Positions 17,347 to 25,440 of a stretch of 64,000 bases of DNA are shown piece by piece. Within the stretch, counting starts at the first letter, position 1; each line of letters opens with the position of its first letter. The stretch covers positions 3,290,501 to 3,354,500 of the forward strand of contig NZ_AP023243.1 in assembly GCF_016756495.1 (NCBI RefSeq), written 5' to 3'. Source of the stretch: Mesorhizobium sp. 113-3-3. Its GTDB lineage: Bacteria > Pseudomonadota > Alphaproteobacteria > Rhizobiales > Rhizobiaceae. Position numbers and translations under genes: made by a program. Below the pieces are notes generated by a model. The model saw nothing but the letters and a program-made list of their open reading frames with translations, made no database searches and was not told the DNA's origin.

Positions 17347-17897
17347 CGTTCATCGCGTCCTTCGACGGTCGCCTCCGGCATGGCGTCTGTCGAGGCGAAG
17401 TAGGGCTTGATGTCGATGACGGGGGTGCCGTCGAGCACGTCGATGGCGTCGAGATCGATGCGTCCGGTGGCGATGTCCAACCCAACGAGCCTTGCCACAT
17501 GCAGGCCGACCGGGTTCGGCCGGGCAGGGGAGCGCAGGCCGAATACGCCTTTGGCTGCAGCCGCATGGCGGGGTTTTTGCACAATCAGATTCCGCGGCGC
17601 GTGATGCAGCCAGGACAGGACGATGACATGGCTGGCGCGCTCCAGGCCCTGCAAGCCACGGCGGTACGGCGCGTCGATGGTCAGCACCGCCGGCTGCCCG
17701 GTCTCGCGGGCCGTGCGCATGTTCTTCGGGCAGGTCTCCCGTGTCGTCCAGGGCGAGGCGATGCGGCCGATGAAGACGACACCGCCATCCGCCGGCATCG
17801 TTGCCGGATCCTGTTCCAACCTCTGCTCGCCTTCGCGTGCCTCGAACATTTCGCGCGGCCCGGTCATTCCGCCCATCTCAGTGCTGGTGCCTGTCAT
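17343..17897 (-). CDS. trmO: tRNA (N6-threonylcarbamoyladenosine37-N6)-methyltransferase TrmO
   Basis: A 184-residue TsaA/TrmO-family protein. Diagnostic segments are GRIASPWTTRETCPKN near 44-59, RPNPVGLHVARL about 126-137 and DGTPVIDIKPY about 156-166. TrmO methylates t6A at position 37 of certain tRNAs using SAM, tuning decoding of ACY codons. The N-terminus is uncertain: a GTG at 17918 and ATGs at 17897, 17867 and 17858 are all in frame and none has a strong ribosome-binding site; homology starts near the INPUT-like VVFIGRI segment. It shares a 164-bp divergent gap with the sahR-like gene, including the palindrome at 18006. Confidence 0.86.
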   Translation of the reverse strand: MTGTSTEMGGMTGPREMFEAREGEQRLEQDPATMPADGGVVFIGRIASPWTTRETCPKNMRTARETGQPAVLTIDAPYRRGLQGLERASHVIVLSWLHHAPRNLIVQKPRHAAAAKGVFGLRSPARPNPVGLHVARLVGLDIATGRIDLDAIDVLDGTPVIDIKPYFASTDAMPEATVEGRDER

Positions 17898-18005
17898 TGT
17901 CGGAAGACCGCACCACATTTTTGGGCGGTGCGCACCGAAAAATCACGCATGCGGCATTTTCTTGTCCGGAAGCGACATAGCGCTTGCAAGGTTTTGAAAA
18001 TCGAC

Positions 18006-18021
18006 ATAAACATATGTTTAT
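18006..18021. promoter_or_regulatory. Perfect 16-bp palindrome, probable SahR-type operator
   Basis: ataaacatatgtttat is its own reverse complement and lies 40 bp before the start of the ArsR-methyltransferase regulator gene that leads the metF operon. Its length, symmetry and AT-rich flanks fit a dimeric winged-helix repressor site. The simplest reading is autoregulation of the regulator-metF operon. A single copy is seen in the window. Confidence 0.7.
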
Positions 18022-18061
18022 ATCTTTTTCAAAGTGAATGCGCTGAAAAGAGAATACGCTG

Positions 18062-19084
18062 ATGCATGTCTCTCTCGACACCATGGTGGATACGCTGAAG
18101 GCGGCGGCCGAATCCAGCCGTCTGCGCATATTGGCACTGTTGTCGCGTGGCGACCTCACCGTTTCCGATCTTACCGAAATTCTCGGCCAGTCGCAGCCGC
18201 GCGTTTCCAGGCATTTGAAGCTGCTTCTCGAGGCCGGGCTGATCGACCGCTACCAGGAAGGGTCATGGGCGTTCTTCCGCCTGTCGGATGCCGATTCGGC
18301 GCGTGACTTCGTGATGGGACTGGTTTCCGGCATTCGCGGCGCCGACCCGCAGGTCGAGCGCGACCTCGAGCGGCTGGCCTCGGTCAAGCGCAAGCGGCAG
18401 GACCGGGCGGCGGAGTATTTCTCGGTGAATGCCGCAAGCTGGGATCATATCCGCTCGCTGCATGTGCCGGACCGCGCGGTCGAGGCGGCGATGCTGAAGC
18501 TGGTCGGCAAGCGGCCGTTCCAGTCGATGCTGGATCTCGGCACCGGCACCGGCCGGCTGCTCGAAATCTTCTCGCCGCTCTACCGGCGCGGCGTCGGCAT
18601 CGACATGTCGCGCGAGATGCTGACCGTGGCGCGCGCCAATCTCGACAAGGCCGGGGTTTCGAACGCGCAGGTGCGGCAGGGCGATATCTTCTCACCGCCG
18701 GTCGAGCGCGATGCCTTCGATCTCGTCACCATCCATCAGGTGCTGCACTATCTCGACGATCCGGCCCGCGCCATCCACGAGGCGGCGCGGCTTTTGCGTC
18801 CGTCGGGGCGGCTGGTCATCGTCGACTTCGCGCCGCACACGCTGGAATTCCTGCGCGAAGAGCACGCACATATGCGGCTCGGCTTTTCCGACCGGCAGAT
18901 CGGCGAATGGTTTGCCGAGGCCGGCCTCGATCTCGAGGATGCCCAGGAATTCGAACCGCGCGGCGGCAATGAGGCGAGGCTCACCGTCAAGCTCTGGCTT
19001 GGCCGCGACCGGCGCCTGCTGATCGCCGACCCTGCCAATGACAGCCAACAGACCAAAGTGAATTCGATAGGGGAAATCGCCTGA
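18062..19084 (+). CDS. sahR: ArsR-family regulator fused to a SAM/SAH-binding methyltransferase domain (SahR-like)
   Basis: A 340-residue two-domain protein. Residues 1-95 are an ArsR winged helix (LRILALLSRGDLTVSDL, QSQPRVSRHLKLL recognition helix); the usual metal-binding ELCVC motif is absent. Residues about 115-325 are a class I methyltransferase-like domain with motif I MLDLGTGTGR at 156-165 and GIDMSREML. This matches SahR, a repressor that senses S-adenosylhomocysteine with a methylase-derived domain and controls metF, metE/H, ahcY and metK in Proteobacteria (established family knowledge). Here it overlaps metF by TGATG, which supports the assignment. Derepression by SAH would raise methyl-THF supply. 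Confidence 0.85.
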   Translation: MHVSLDTMVDTLKAAAESSRLRILALLSRGDLTVSDLTEILGQSQPRVSRHLKLLLEAGLIDRYQEGSWAFFRLSDADSARDFVMGLVSGIRGADPQVERDLERLASVKRKRQDRAAEYFSVNAASWDHIRSLHVPDRAVEAAMLKLVGKRPFQSMLDLGTGTGRLLEIFSPLYRRGVGIDMSREMLTVARANLDKAGVSNAQVRQGDIFSPPVERDAFDLVTIHQVLHYLDDPARAIHEAARLLRPSGRLVIVDFAPHTLEFLREEHAHMRLGFSDRQIGEWFAEAGLDLEDAQEFEPRGGNEARLTVKLWLGRDRRLLIADPANDSQQTKVNSIGEIA

Positions 19085-20001
19085 TGAACCAGTTCCGCTT
19101 TTCCCGCCGCCCCGACATTGGCGACAAGGTCAAAGTTTCCTTCGAATTCTTCCCGCCCAAGAATGACGAGATGGAGGCGAGGTTGTGGGACACGGTCACG
19201 CGGCTGGAGCCGCTGAAGCCGAAATTCGTCTCGGTGACCTATGGCGCCGGCGGCTCGACGCGTGAACGCACGGCGCGCACCATCGGCCGCATCCTGAACG
19301 AGACCAGCCTGACGCCGGCCGCGCACATGACCTGCGTCGATGCTGCCCGCCATCAGGTCGACGCGGTGATCCAGGAATTCGTTGATATGGGGGTCAAGCG
19401 CTTCGTCGCCCTGCGCGGCGATCCGGCCGCGGGCGTGGGCACCGCCTACCGTCCGCATCCGGACGGCTACGCCAATGGCGCTGAACTGGTCGGAGCTCTC
19501 AAGGATGCCGGCGATTTCGACATCTCGGTTTCGGCCTATCCGGAAAAGCATCCGGAAAGCCCTGACTTCGCCACCGATATCGACATGCTCAAGCGCAAGG
19601 TCGACAATGGCGCGACGCGGGCGATCACCCAGTTCTTCTTCGACAATGACCTCTACGAGCGCTATGTCGAGCGCGCGCGCCGGGCCGGCATCTACATCCC
19701 GATCGTTCCGGGCATCCTGCCGGTGCACAATTTCACCCAGGTCGCCAATTTTTCGGCGCGCTGCGGCGCGCTGGTGCCGGCATGGCTGGCCGAGCGCTTC
19801 GACGGCCTGCAGAATGACCCGCAGACGCATGCGCTGGTGGCATCGGCCGTCGCCGCCGAACAGGTTCTCGACCTGGTCGAGCGCGGGGTGGGTGATTTCC
19901 ACTTCTACACGATGAACCGCGCCGACCTCGTTTTCGCCATTTGCCACATGATCGGCATCCGCTCGCACGAAGCGGAGGTGGCAGGCTCGGCCGCTGCGTG
20001 A
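19084..20001 (+). CDS. metF: 5,10-methylenetetrahydrofolate reductase
   Basis: A 305-residue TIM-barrel flavoprotein of standard length. Segments KVSFEFFPPKNDEME (active Glu in FEFFPP), VSVTYGAGGSTRERT, HMTCVDA, VALRGDPA and TQFFFDNDLY are the MetF signature. It reduces methylene-THF to methyl-THF with NAD(P)H via FAD, supplying the methyl group for methionine synthesis. It overlaps the upstream regulator gene (TGATG), so expression is coupled to it, and it is followed by a strong stem-loop at 20019. Confidence 0.96.
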   Translation: MNQFRFSRRPDIGDKVKVSFEFFPPKNDEMEARLWDTVTRLEPLKPKFVSVTYGAGGSTRERTARTIGRILNETSLTPAAHMTCVDAARHQVDAVIQEFVDMGVKRFVALRGDPAAGVGTAYRPHPDGYANGAELVGALKDAGDFDISVSAYPEKHPESPDFATDIDMLKRKVDNGATRAITQFFFDNDLYERYVERARRAGIYIPIVPGILPVHNFTQVANFSARCGALVPAWLAERFDGLQNDPQTHALVASAVAAEQVLDLVERGVGDFHFYTMNRADLVFAICHMIGIRSHEAEVAGSAAA

Positions 20002-20018
20002 GACCGGGCTGAACAGCA

Positions 20019-20044
20019 AAAGGCCGGGTAAAAACCCGGCCTTT
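20019..20044 (+). terminator. Stem-loop terminator after metF
   Basis: Perfect 11-bp stem aaaggccgggt / acccggccttt with a 4-base A loop, 17 bp after the metF stop. The A-rich and T-rich ends make it work in both directions, also for the minus-strand small ORF at 20092. Confidence 0.85.
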
Positions 20045-20091
20045 CGAATTGCTTAGACTATCTGGTGCTGGTCTTCCCCGTTTTGGCGGGT

Positions 20092-20178
20092 TCAGGGAAG
20101 GACGCCCATAATGAGGGCGCCGATGAAAGCAAACGCAGCACAAATCATCAATGCGTTGATCGGCCTCGTAAGTCCCAT
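20092..20178 (-). CDS. Unlisted 28-residue hydrophobic small protein
   Basis: An ATG at 20178 with a perfect GAGGAGG ribosome-binding site 8 bases upstream opens a 28-codon frame ending in TGA at 20092. The product starts MGLTRPINAL and continues as one hydrophobic helix (MICAAFAFIGALIMGVLP), a single-span membrane micropeptide. It ends 47 bp from the metF terminator, which would also end its transcript. Upstream, 20179-20432 holds its promoter region with no other gene. Signal strength (site, spacing, clean hydrophobic helix) is well above chance for a random short frame; function unknown. Confidence 0.65.
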   Translation of the reverse strand: MGLTRPINALMICAAFAFIGALIMGVLP

Positions 20179-20432
20179 GACATAGCCTCCTCTTAAAGAG
20201 CTATGCCTCAGAGTCTAGGTTCATTTGTGCCACAGGCAAGCGGAAAATGTGCTGCATTGCGACGTGATTGTGAAATTTGCGACCTGGTTTTCGCCGTTAG
20301 CCGTTGAAACTTCTCGGCAAAAACCCGCTTCAGGCCTGTGAATAAATTATGGCGGAGGCGTGTCGATGCTGTGTCATGGCAGCGCTACCGCGGCGGAAGT
20401 CGACTTCGACTTTCGCGACAATGCGGTTCGAT

Positions 20433-21350
20433 CTACCGTCTTCCAAGGACACGTCCGTCGATTGTGAGAAGACCGAGGCCGATCAGCACGACACCGCCGA
20501 TCTCGAACAGTTCCAGGCGCTCGCCCAGGAAAAGAAAACCGAGCAGCATGGCGCTGGCCGGCACGATCAGCGTGACCAGCGAGGCGTTGGTGGCGCCGGC
20601 CGAGGCGACAAGGTTGAAATAGAGGATGTAGGCGAAGGCGGTGGACAGCAGCGCCAGCGCCAGCACCGCCGCCCAGACCGGCGGCGAGGCCGAAAACAGG
20701 CCGGCGGGGCCGTGCGCCAAAAGCACGACCGGGATCATGATGATGGTCGAAGCGGTCAGCTGTCCGGTGGCGATGACCGGCGAGGGCACGCCCTTGAAGC
20801 GGCGGGCGACCATCAGCGCGACGCCATAGGACAAAGACGCGCCGATCAGCGCGAATTTCGCCCAGGCCGGCCCGCCGAGGCCGGCAAGCAGGCCTGGCCC
20901 GATCATGACAGCGGTGCCGGCGACGCCGAGCCCGATGCCGGCCAGCTTGTTCCAGGACAGCTTTTCATCCGATGTCAGCGCGTTCGCGAGGATCAGTGTC
21001 CAGAACGGCGTCGTCGCGTTCAGCACCGAGGCGACGCCGGCGCCCAGCTCGGTCTGGCCGGCGAAGATCAGCGAGAAGGGGACGACGTTGTTGGTGAAGG
21101 CCAGCAGGAAGAACAGGCCGGCATGGGGAAAGGCAAGGCGGAAGGACGGACCGCGCAAGCCAAGATAAATCTGCAGCGCGATTGCCGCGATGGCGACGCG
21201 AAACAGCACCAGCACCAGCGGGTGAAGTTCCGCAACCGCGATGCGGGCGAAGAAGAACGAACCGCCCCAGATGGCGCCAAGCAGCAGCAACTGCCCCCAG
21301 TCGGTGAGCGTCATCGGTCCGCGTGGCGCGGATGTCGAGGCTATTGCCAT
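20433..21350 (-). CDS. DMT-superfamily (EamA) transporter
   Basis: A 305-residue inner-membrane protein with ten hydrophobic segments in two EamA repeats (first GAIWGGSFFFARIAVAEL; second starting about residue 150, SLSYGVALMVAR, with ALLSTAFAYILYFNLV and PASAMLLGFLFLGE). EamA members export amino acids, nucleobases or other metabolites. The ATG at 21350 has GGGAGG 9 bases upstream and replaces a longer open frame. It is divergent from the ornithine decarboxylase gene (220-bp gap), so a polyamine or amino-acid link is possible but unproven. Confidence 0.88.
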   Translation of the reverse strand: MAIASTSAPRGPMTLTDWGQLLLLGAIWGGSFFFARIAVAELHPLVLVLFRVAIAAIALQIYLGLRGPSFRLAFPHAGLFFLLAFTNNVVPFSLIFAGQTELGAGVASVLNATTPFWTLILANALTSDEKLSWNKLAGIGLGVAGTAVMIGPGLLAGLGGPAWAKFALIGASLSYGVALMVARRFKGVPSPVIATGQLTASTIIMIPVVLLAHGPAGLFSASPPVWAAVLALALLSTAFAYILYFNLVASAGATNASLVTLIVPASAMLLGFLFLGERLELFEIGGVVLIGLGLLTIDGRVLGRR

Positions 21351-21570
21351 GTGAATCGTCCTCCCCCGATGGCCGACATGCCGGCCCGAATGCCGGCCGA
21401 TCAGGAAGATGGCATAGCCGGTCTGATGGCAAGGGCCACCCGAAACCTGATTGCTGGCAAACGACGCCGCCAAAACTAGCGCCGGTGCGTCGGAGGCACG
21501 AGACACAGAATTGTTTTCATTAGCCGCTAGCTTGGATTAATTGTGCGCAGCCGAGATCGAGGATTCGTCA

Positions 21571-22791
21571 ATGCAGCGATTCGAGAATGCCCGCGAGGCG
21601 GCACTGGCGCTTCGTCCTGACGATCCGGTCTATTGCTTCCGCCCGCAGGTGCTGAAGGCCGATGCCAGGCAGTTCATGGGCATGTTCCCAGGCAAGACCG
21701 CCTATGCGGTCAAGACCAATGGCGAGCAGATCGTGCTGAAGACCTTGGTCGAGGCCGGTGTCACCGCCTTCGACGTTGCTTCGCCTGGCGAATTCGCCGC
21801 CGTGCGCGCGGTCTCCCCCGATGCCGAGATGCTCTACATGCACCCGGTCAAGGCGCAGTCGGATATCAAGCTGGCGCTGGAGAAATACGGCATCCGCGTC
21901 ATCTCGCTCGACCATGAGGACGAAATCACCAAGCTGACGCGGGTGGTGCGGGCACTCGACATCGACCCGGGTTCGATCAGCGTGTTCGTGCGCATCCAGA
22001 CGAAAGGGTCGGCGGCCTATGAACTGTCGAAGAAGTTCGGCGCCGGGCCGGCCTATGCGGTCGAACTCGCCGAGCGGCTGAACCGCACCGGCTACAAGGT
22101 CGGCCTGTGTTTCCATGTCGGCAGCCAGATCGAGGATCCCGACACCTATGAGCGGGCGCTGGCCTCGGCCGACTGGGTGCGCAACCGGCTGACCTTCGAT
22201 ATTGCCGGGCTCGACGTCGGCGGCGGCTTTCCGGCCGAATACGGGCATGATCCCAACCGCAAGCAGATCGAGATGCCGTCGCTCGGTCAGATCATGTCAC
22301 GGCTTTCCGGCGATCTGAAGGAATACCAGTTCGACCAGATGCCGCTGGTGGCCGAGCCGGGCAGGGTGATCGTCGCGCGCTGCCTGTCGCTGATTGTGCG
22401 CGTGCTCCTGCGCAAGGGCAAGCGGCTCTACATCAATGACGGCATCTGGGCGTCGCTGTCGGATTCTTGGACCGGCAAGATCACGCTGCCGGCGCGCTTC
22501 ATTCCCGATCCGGCGATCAGGACCCGCAATGGCGTCGAAAAGAACATCGTGCCGTTCAAGGTCTGCGGCGCGACCTGCGATTCCGTCGACATCCTGTCCA
22601 GGCCGTTCTGGCTGCCGGAAACCGTCGATACCGGCGACTGGATCGAGATCGGCCATATCGGCGCCTATTCGCTGTCGCTCAGGACCCGCTTCAACGGCTT
22701 CTATCCCGACACATTCGTCGAGGTGACCACGCCGTTCGACGAGGGCGACGCGCCGCAGGGCTTTGCCAGCCTGGAGACCATGGCGGATTAA
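21571..22791 (+). CDS. Ornithine/lysine/diaminopimelate-type decarboxylase (fold III PLP)
   Basis: A 406-residue alanine-racemase-fold decarboxylase. PLP lysine Lys48 in YAVKTN; His182 in FHVGSQ; GGGFP at 218-222; phosphate-binding EPGR at 261-264; catalytic Cys335-Asp336 in CGATCDSVD at 331-339, the eukaryotic-type ornithine decarboxylase pattern with Asp at the specificity position. Expected reaction: ornithine to putrescine (or lysine to cadaverine), feeding polyamine synthesis. The ATG at 21571 has GAGG 8 bases upstream; the TTG and GTG at 21541-21543 lack one. It ends at a repeat block shared with the convergent transglycosylase gene. Confidence 0.9.
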   Translation: MQRFENAREAALALRPDDPVYCFRPQVLKADARQFMGMFPGKTAYAVKTNGEQIVLKTLVEAGVTAFDVASPGEFAAVRAVSPDAEMLYMHPVKAQSDIKLALEKYGIRVISLDHEDEITKLTRVVRALDIDPGSISVFVRIQTKGSAAYELSKKFGAGPAYAVELAERLNRTGYKVGLCFHVGSQIEDPDTYERALASADWVRNRLTFDIAGLDVGGGFPAEYGHDPNRKQIEMPSLGQIMSRLSGDLKEYQFDQMPLVAEPGRVIVARCLSLIVRVLLRKGKRLYINDGIWASLSDSWTGKITLPARFIPDPAIRTRNGVEKNIVPFKVCGATCDSVDILSRPFWLPETVDTGDWIEIGHIGAYSLSLRTRFNGFYPDTFVEVTTPFDEGDAPQGFASLETMAD

Positions 22792-22794
22792 CGA

Positions 22795-22953
22795 AGTAGG
22801 GGAATAGGCGAATAGGGGAATAGGGGAATACGGCAGTAAGGCAGTAGGGGAAACAAGGGAATTAAGGCGTTTACAATATCTGCTTTCGGACCAGTCTTTT
22901 CCTACTGCCCTACTGCCCTACTGCCCTACTGCCCTACTGCCCTACTGCCCTAC
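22795..22953. repeat. Simple tandem repeats between convergent genes (ggggaata type and 8-bp cctactgc x 6.6)
   Basis: 22795-22850 is a run of agtagg/ggggaata units; 22901-22953 is 6.6 exact copies of the 8-mer cctactgc. The G-rich left block ends in cggcagtaaggcagtagggg, whose complement is contained in the right block, so RNA from either strand can fold into a long hairpin. The stop codon of the transglycosylase gene (22950-22952) is the last bases of the right block. It probably serves as a two-way terminator and is likely variable in copy number between strains. Confidence 0.85.
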
Positions 22954-24128
22954 AATTTCCCCAGCAGCTCCGGCGTCGGCCAGCCGTCCACCGGCAACCC
23001 AAGCCGCATCTGCTCCTTGCGGATGGCTTCCCGGGTGTTGGTGCCCAGAATGCCGTCGACCGTGCCGACGTCGTAGCCGCGGGCTTCGAGCTTGGTTTGC
23101 AGCGCCTTCATCTGCTCGTTGTTGAGGCCTTGTTCCGGGTTGCGCGGATCAAGCGGCGGCGCGCCCGCCAGCCGCGCAGCGAGGTTCGCCGCGGTCAGCG
23201 CGTAGGTGAAGGACTGGTTCCATTCGAGATAGACGTCGAAATTGTCGTAGGTCAGGAAGGCCGGGCCCTTGCGGCCCATGGGCAGCGCCAGGCCGGCCTT
23301 CAGGCCCTTGTCGACGAGCGGCGAGCCGTCGGGATTGGTGACGCCCCATTGCGCCCATTGCGTCAGCGGCAATTTGTTGGTGCGCCCGGTCTGGTCCCAG
23401 GGCATCTCGTCGGGCACACGCACTTCCTGGATCCAGGGTTCGTCGCGCTTCCAGCCGCGCGACAGCACCTTGTTGGCCGTGGTCATGATCACGTCCGGCA
23501 CGCTGCTTCGCAGGTCGATCTTGCCGTCGCCGTCGCCATCGACGCCGCGCGCCAGATAGTCCGAAGGCAGGATCTGCGTCTGGCCGATCTCGCCGGCCCA
23601 GGCGCCCTTGACGTCGGCCGGCAGCACGCCGCGATCGATCAACTCCAGAAGCGGCACCAATTGCTGGCGGAACAACTGCGGGCGCCGGCAATCATGCGAA
23701 AGCGTCACCAGCGCGCTCAGCGTGTGGAAATCGCCCTGCACGGCGCCGAAATCGGTTTCCAGCGCCCAGAAGGCGGTGATGACCGGCGCCTGCACGCCGA
23801 ACTGCTGGTCGGCGCGGGCGAAGATATCGGCGTATTTCTTCATGTTCGCCGCACCTTGCTTCAGCCGGTAGGCCGAGATCATGCGGTTGGAGAATTCGAT
23901 GAAGGTCTGGGTGAAGACGCCCTGGGCACGGTCGCGCGCCAGCGCCCGCTCGTCGAAGGTGGCATCCTTCAGGGCGTCGAGACCGACGGTGCCGACACCG
24001 GCCGCCTTGGCTTCCGCCGCCACGCCCTGTTTCCAGGTTTCGAAGTCGCCGCCGCATTGCTGCGCCATCGCCGGCAAGGCCGTGGCGCACAGGAATAGCG
24101 CCGCGAGGGCTTGGGAACGCAGTCGCAT
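22950..24128 (-). CDS. MltB-like lytic murein transglycosylase with C-terminal peptidoglycan-binding domain
   Basis: A 392-residue exported protein: signal peptide ending AMA (residue 22), SLT_2 domain about 25-315, and a PG_binding_1 domain about 330-390 (LQTKLEARGYDVGTVDGILG, LGLPVDGWPT). Catalytic Glu124 lies in FWALETDFG; GEIGQTQILPSDYLARG is the family core. It cleaves MurNAc-GlcNAc bonds to give 1,6-anhydro ends during wall turnover. The ATG at 24128 starts the signal peptide and has GGAAG just upstream. It lies 155 bp downstream of the methyltransferase gene. Confidence 0.93.
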   Translation of the reverse strand: MRLRSQALAALFLCATALPAMAQQCGGDFETWKQGVAAEAKAAGVGTVGLDALKDATFDERALARDRAQGVFTQTFIEFSNRMISAYRLKQGAANMKKYADIFARADQQFGVQAPVITAFWALETDFGAVQGDFHTLSALVTLSHDCRRPQLFRQQLVPLLELIDRGVLPADVKGAWAGEIGQTQILPSDYLARGVDGDGDGKIDLRSSVPDVIMTTANKVLSRGWKRDEPWIQEVRVPDEMPWDQTGRTNKLPLTQWAQWGVTNPDGSPLVDKGLKAGLALPMGRKGPAFLTYDNFDVYLEWNQSFTYALTAANLAARLAGAPPLDPRNPEQGLNNEQMKALQTKLEARGYDVGTVDGILGTNTREAIRKEQMRLGLPVDGWPTPELLGKL

Positions 24129-24283
24129 CAGCTTCCTTTCGAAACGAAGAGGGCATTGTCGTGCTTGGCCGAAAAAGCCCAACGCCCTGAATTGCCGGCG
24201 GTTGCACTCTTTACCGCTGGCTGTGTCGAAAAGCAGGCGGCAGGCCCGGTGTCAACGGTTCTTCTGCCGCAGCCCCTTATTCC

Positions 24284-25075
24284 TCAAGACCGCTGCTGCG
24301 CGATCACATAGCGGAACCGGTTTCTCACACGGAGCGATCCGTCGCCATCGAGGAAAGGGGTGAGCGCGTCACATAGCGCATCCTGCACCGCGATGACGCC
24401 GGCATGGCGCTCGGCGCGGGTGACGGGCGCGGCCGCGCCGATCGCGCGCCTGGCTGTCTCCAAGTCGGGATAGACAAACACACAGTCGGTTTCCTTGGTG
24501 CCGATCGGCGTCAGGCCGACCTTGCGCATCCAGCTTTCCATAACGCCTTCCTGATGGAAGGCTGGAGCCGTGGCGGCGCTGGCAGGCGCGGGCGGAAGCA
24601 GCGCCATCACCTTGGGGACGATCCTCGAGATTATGTCGCAGTCCGCGGGTGGTCCCCAGACAAACATCACAACCGCGCCGCCCGGTCGGCAGACCCGGCT
24701 GCTTTCGGTCAAGGCGCCGAGCAGGTCGCCAGCGAACTGGAACGCATTGAAGCTCGTGACCAGGTCAAACTGACGGTCGGGGAATGGGAGGGCCTCCATC
24801 TCGCCGACCTCAATCCGCGCCTTCGGCAGTCGACGGCGCGCTACCGCTACAAGCGCCTCGGACGCATCGAGCCCGACTGGCTCGGCCCCCAGCTCAAGCG
24901 CCGCCAGGAGGGCTTCGCCGCCGCCACAACCCACGTCCAGCATGCGCGTATGGCTTCCTGCGCGGGACTGGCGCAACACCTCGTCATAGAGAGGGCGCCA
25001 ATAAGGCTCCTGCACGAGAGCCCAGTCTTCAGCCTTCGCGCCCCAAAGCGGGCCCTGGATGGTTGCGGTTCCCAT
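24284..25075 (-). CDS. Class I SAM-dependent methyltransferase, substrate unknown
   Basis: A 263-residue methyltransferase: motif I MLDVGCGGGEALL at about 45-57, acidic residue GLDASEA, motif GEMEALPFPDRQFDLVTSFNAFQFAG and motif CRPGGAVVMFVWG. This is the Methyltransf_11 layout (UbiE/BioC-like). There is no membrane segment and no context that names a substrate. The ATG at 25075 has a GGGCGA tract and is preferred over an open frame of 59 more codons with no family likeness. Confidence 0.85.
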   Translation of the reverse strand: MGTATIQGPLWGAKAEDWALVQEPYWRPLYDEVLRQSRAGSHTRMLDVGCGGGEALLAALELGAEPVGLDASEALVAVARRRLPKARIEVGEMEALPFPDRQFDLVTSFNAFQFAGDLLGALTESSRVCRPGGAVVMFVWGPPADCDIISRIVPKVMALLPPAPASAATAPAFHQEGVMESWMRKVGLTPIGTKETDCVFVYPDLETARRAIGAAAPVTRAERHAGVIAVQDALCDALTPFLDGDGSLRVRNRFRYVIAQQRS

Positions 25076-25432
25076 GTCGAGTTCGCCCTTGGTGTATATC
25101 GCTCCTCTGTGAGGCGATAAGGATGCGCCCGGCGTGTGAAGCCTACAAGGGAGGTTGGGATGCGGACGCCAAGTACTGGTAACAATTCCGGTGACCGTCC
25201 GAGCGTCTGCTAGCGCGAAGAGCTGCTTCGCTCTTCCAGGAGGCGTGCGCACAGCCTTGGGCGGGTACCAATCGTCAGCTTCTATCCACCAGCCTCTTGT
25301 TGCCGCCGACGCCGCTGTTGGCGGTTGTGCCGGGGCGATGATGATCTAGGGTGGTGCCGCCGTTGAACCCGGTTCAACGGCAGTTGTGCTGGTGAGATGA
25401 TTATCTCGGTTGGTGCTGCCGTTGAACCCGGT
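25076..25432. other. Intergenic region with methyltransferase promoter and tandem hairpins
   Basis: 357 bp without a supported gene. The left part is the upstream region of the methyltransferase gene. The right part holds the two 59-bp tandem units described at 25324. No RNA gene or small ORF with a ribosome-binding site was seen. Confidence 0.6.
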
Positions 25433-25440
25433 TCAACGGG
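25324..25440. repeat. Two tandem copies of a 59-bp unit, each with a perfect palindrome
   Basis: Units 25324-25382 and 25383-25440 align along their length. Each ends in a palindrome with arms ccgttgaacc and ggttcaacgg around a central c (25360-25380 and 25419-25439). The second palindrome contains the stop codon of the GH25 gene (25433-25435), so the pair acts as a double terminator for that minus-strand gene. Confidence 0.85.

Noticed and set aside
18006..18021. SAM riboswitch ahead of the metF operon
   Set aside because: I could not find the conserved SAM-I or SAM-II core in 17898-18061; the palindrome fits a protein operator better.
22795..22953. Possible CRISPR array
   Set aside because: Repeat units are 8 bp with no spacers; it is a microsatellite.
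25324..25440. Possible CRISPR or attachment site
   Set aside because: Only two units with 59-bp period, near-identical over their whole length, so a tandem duplication; no integrase nearby.
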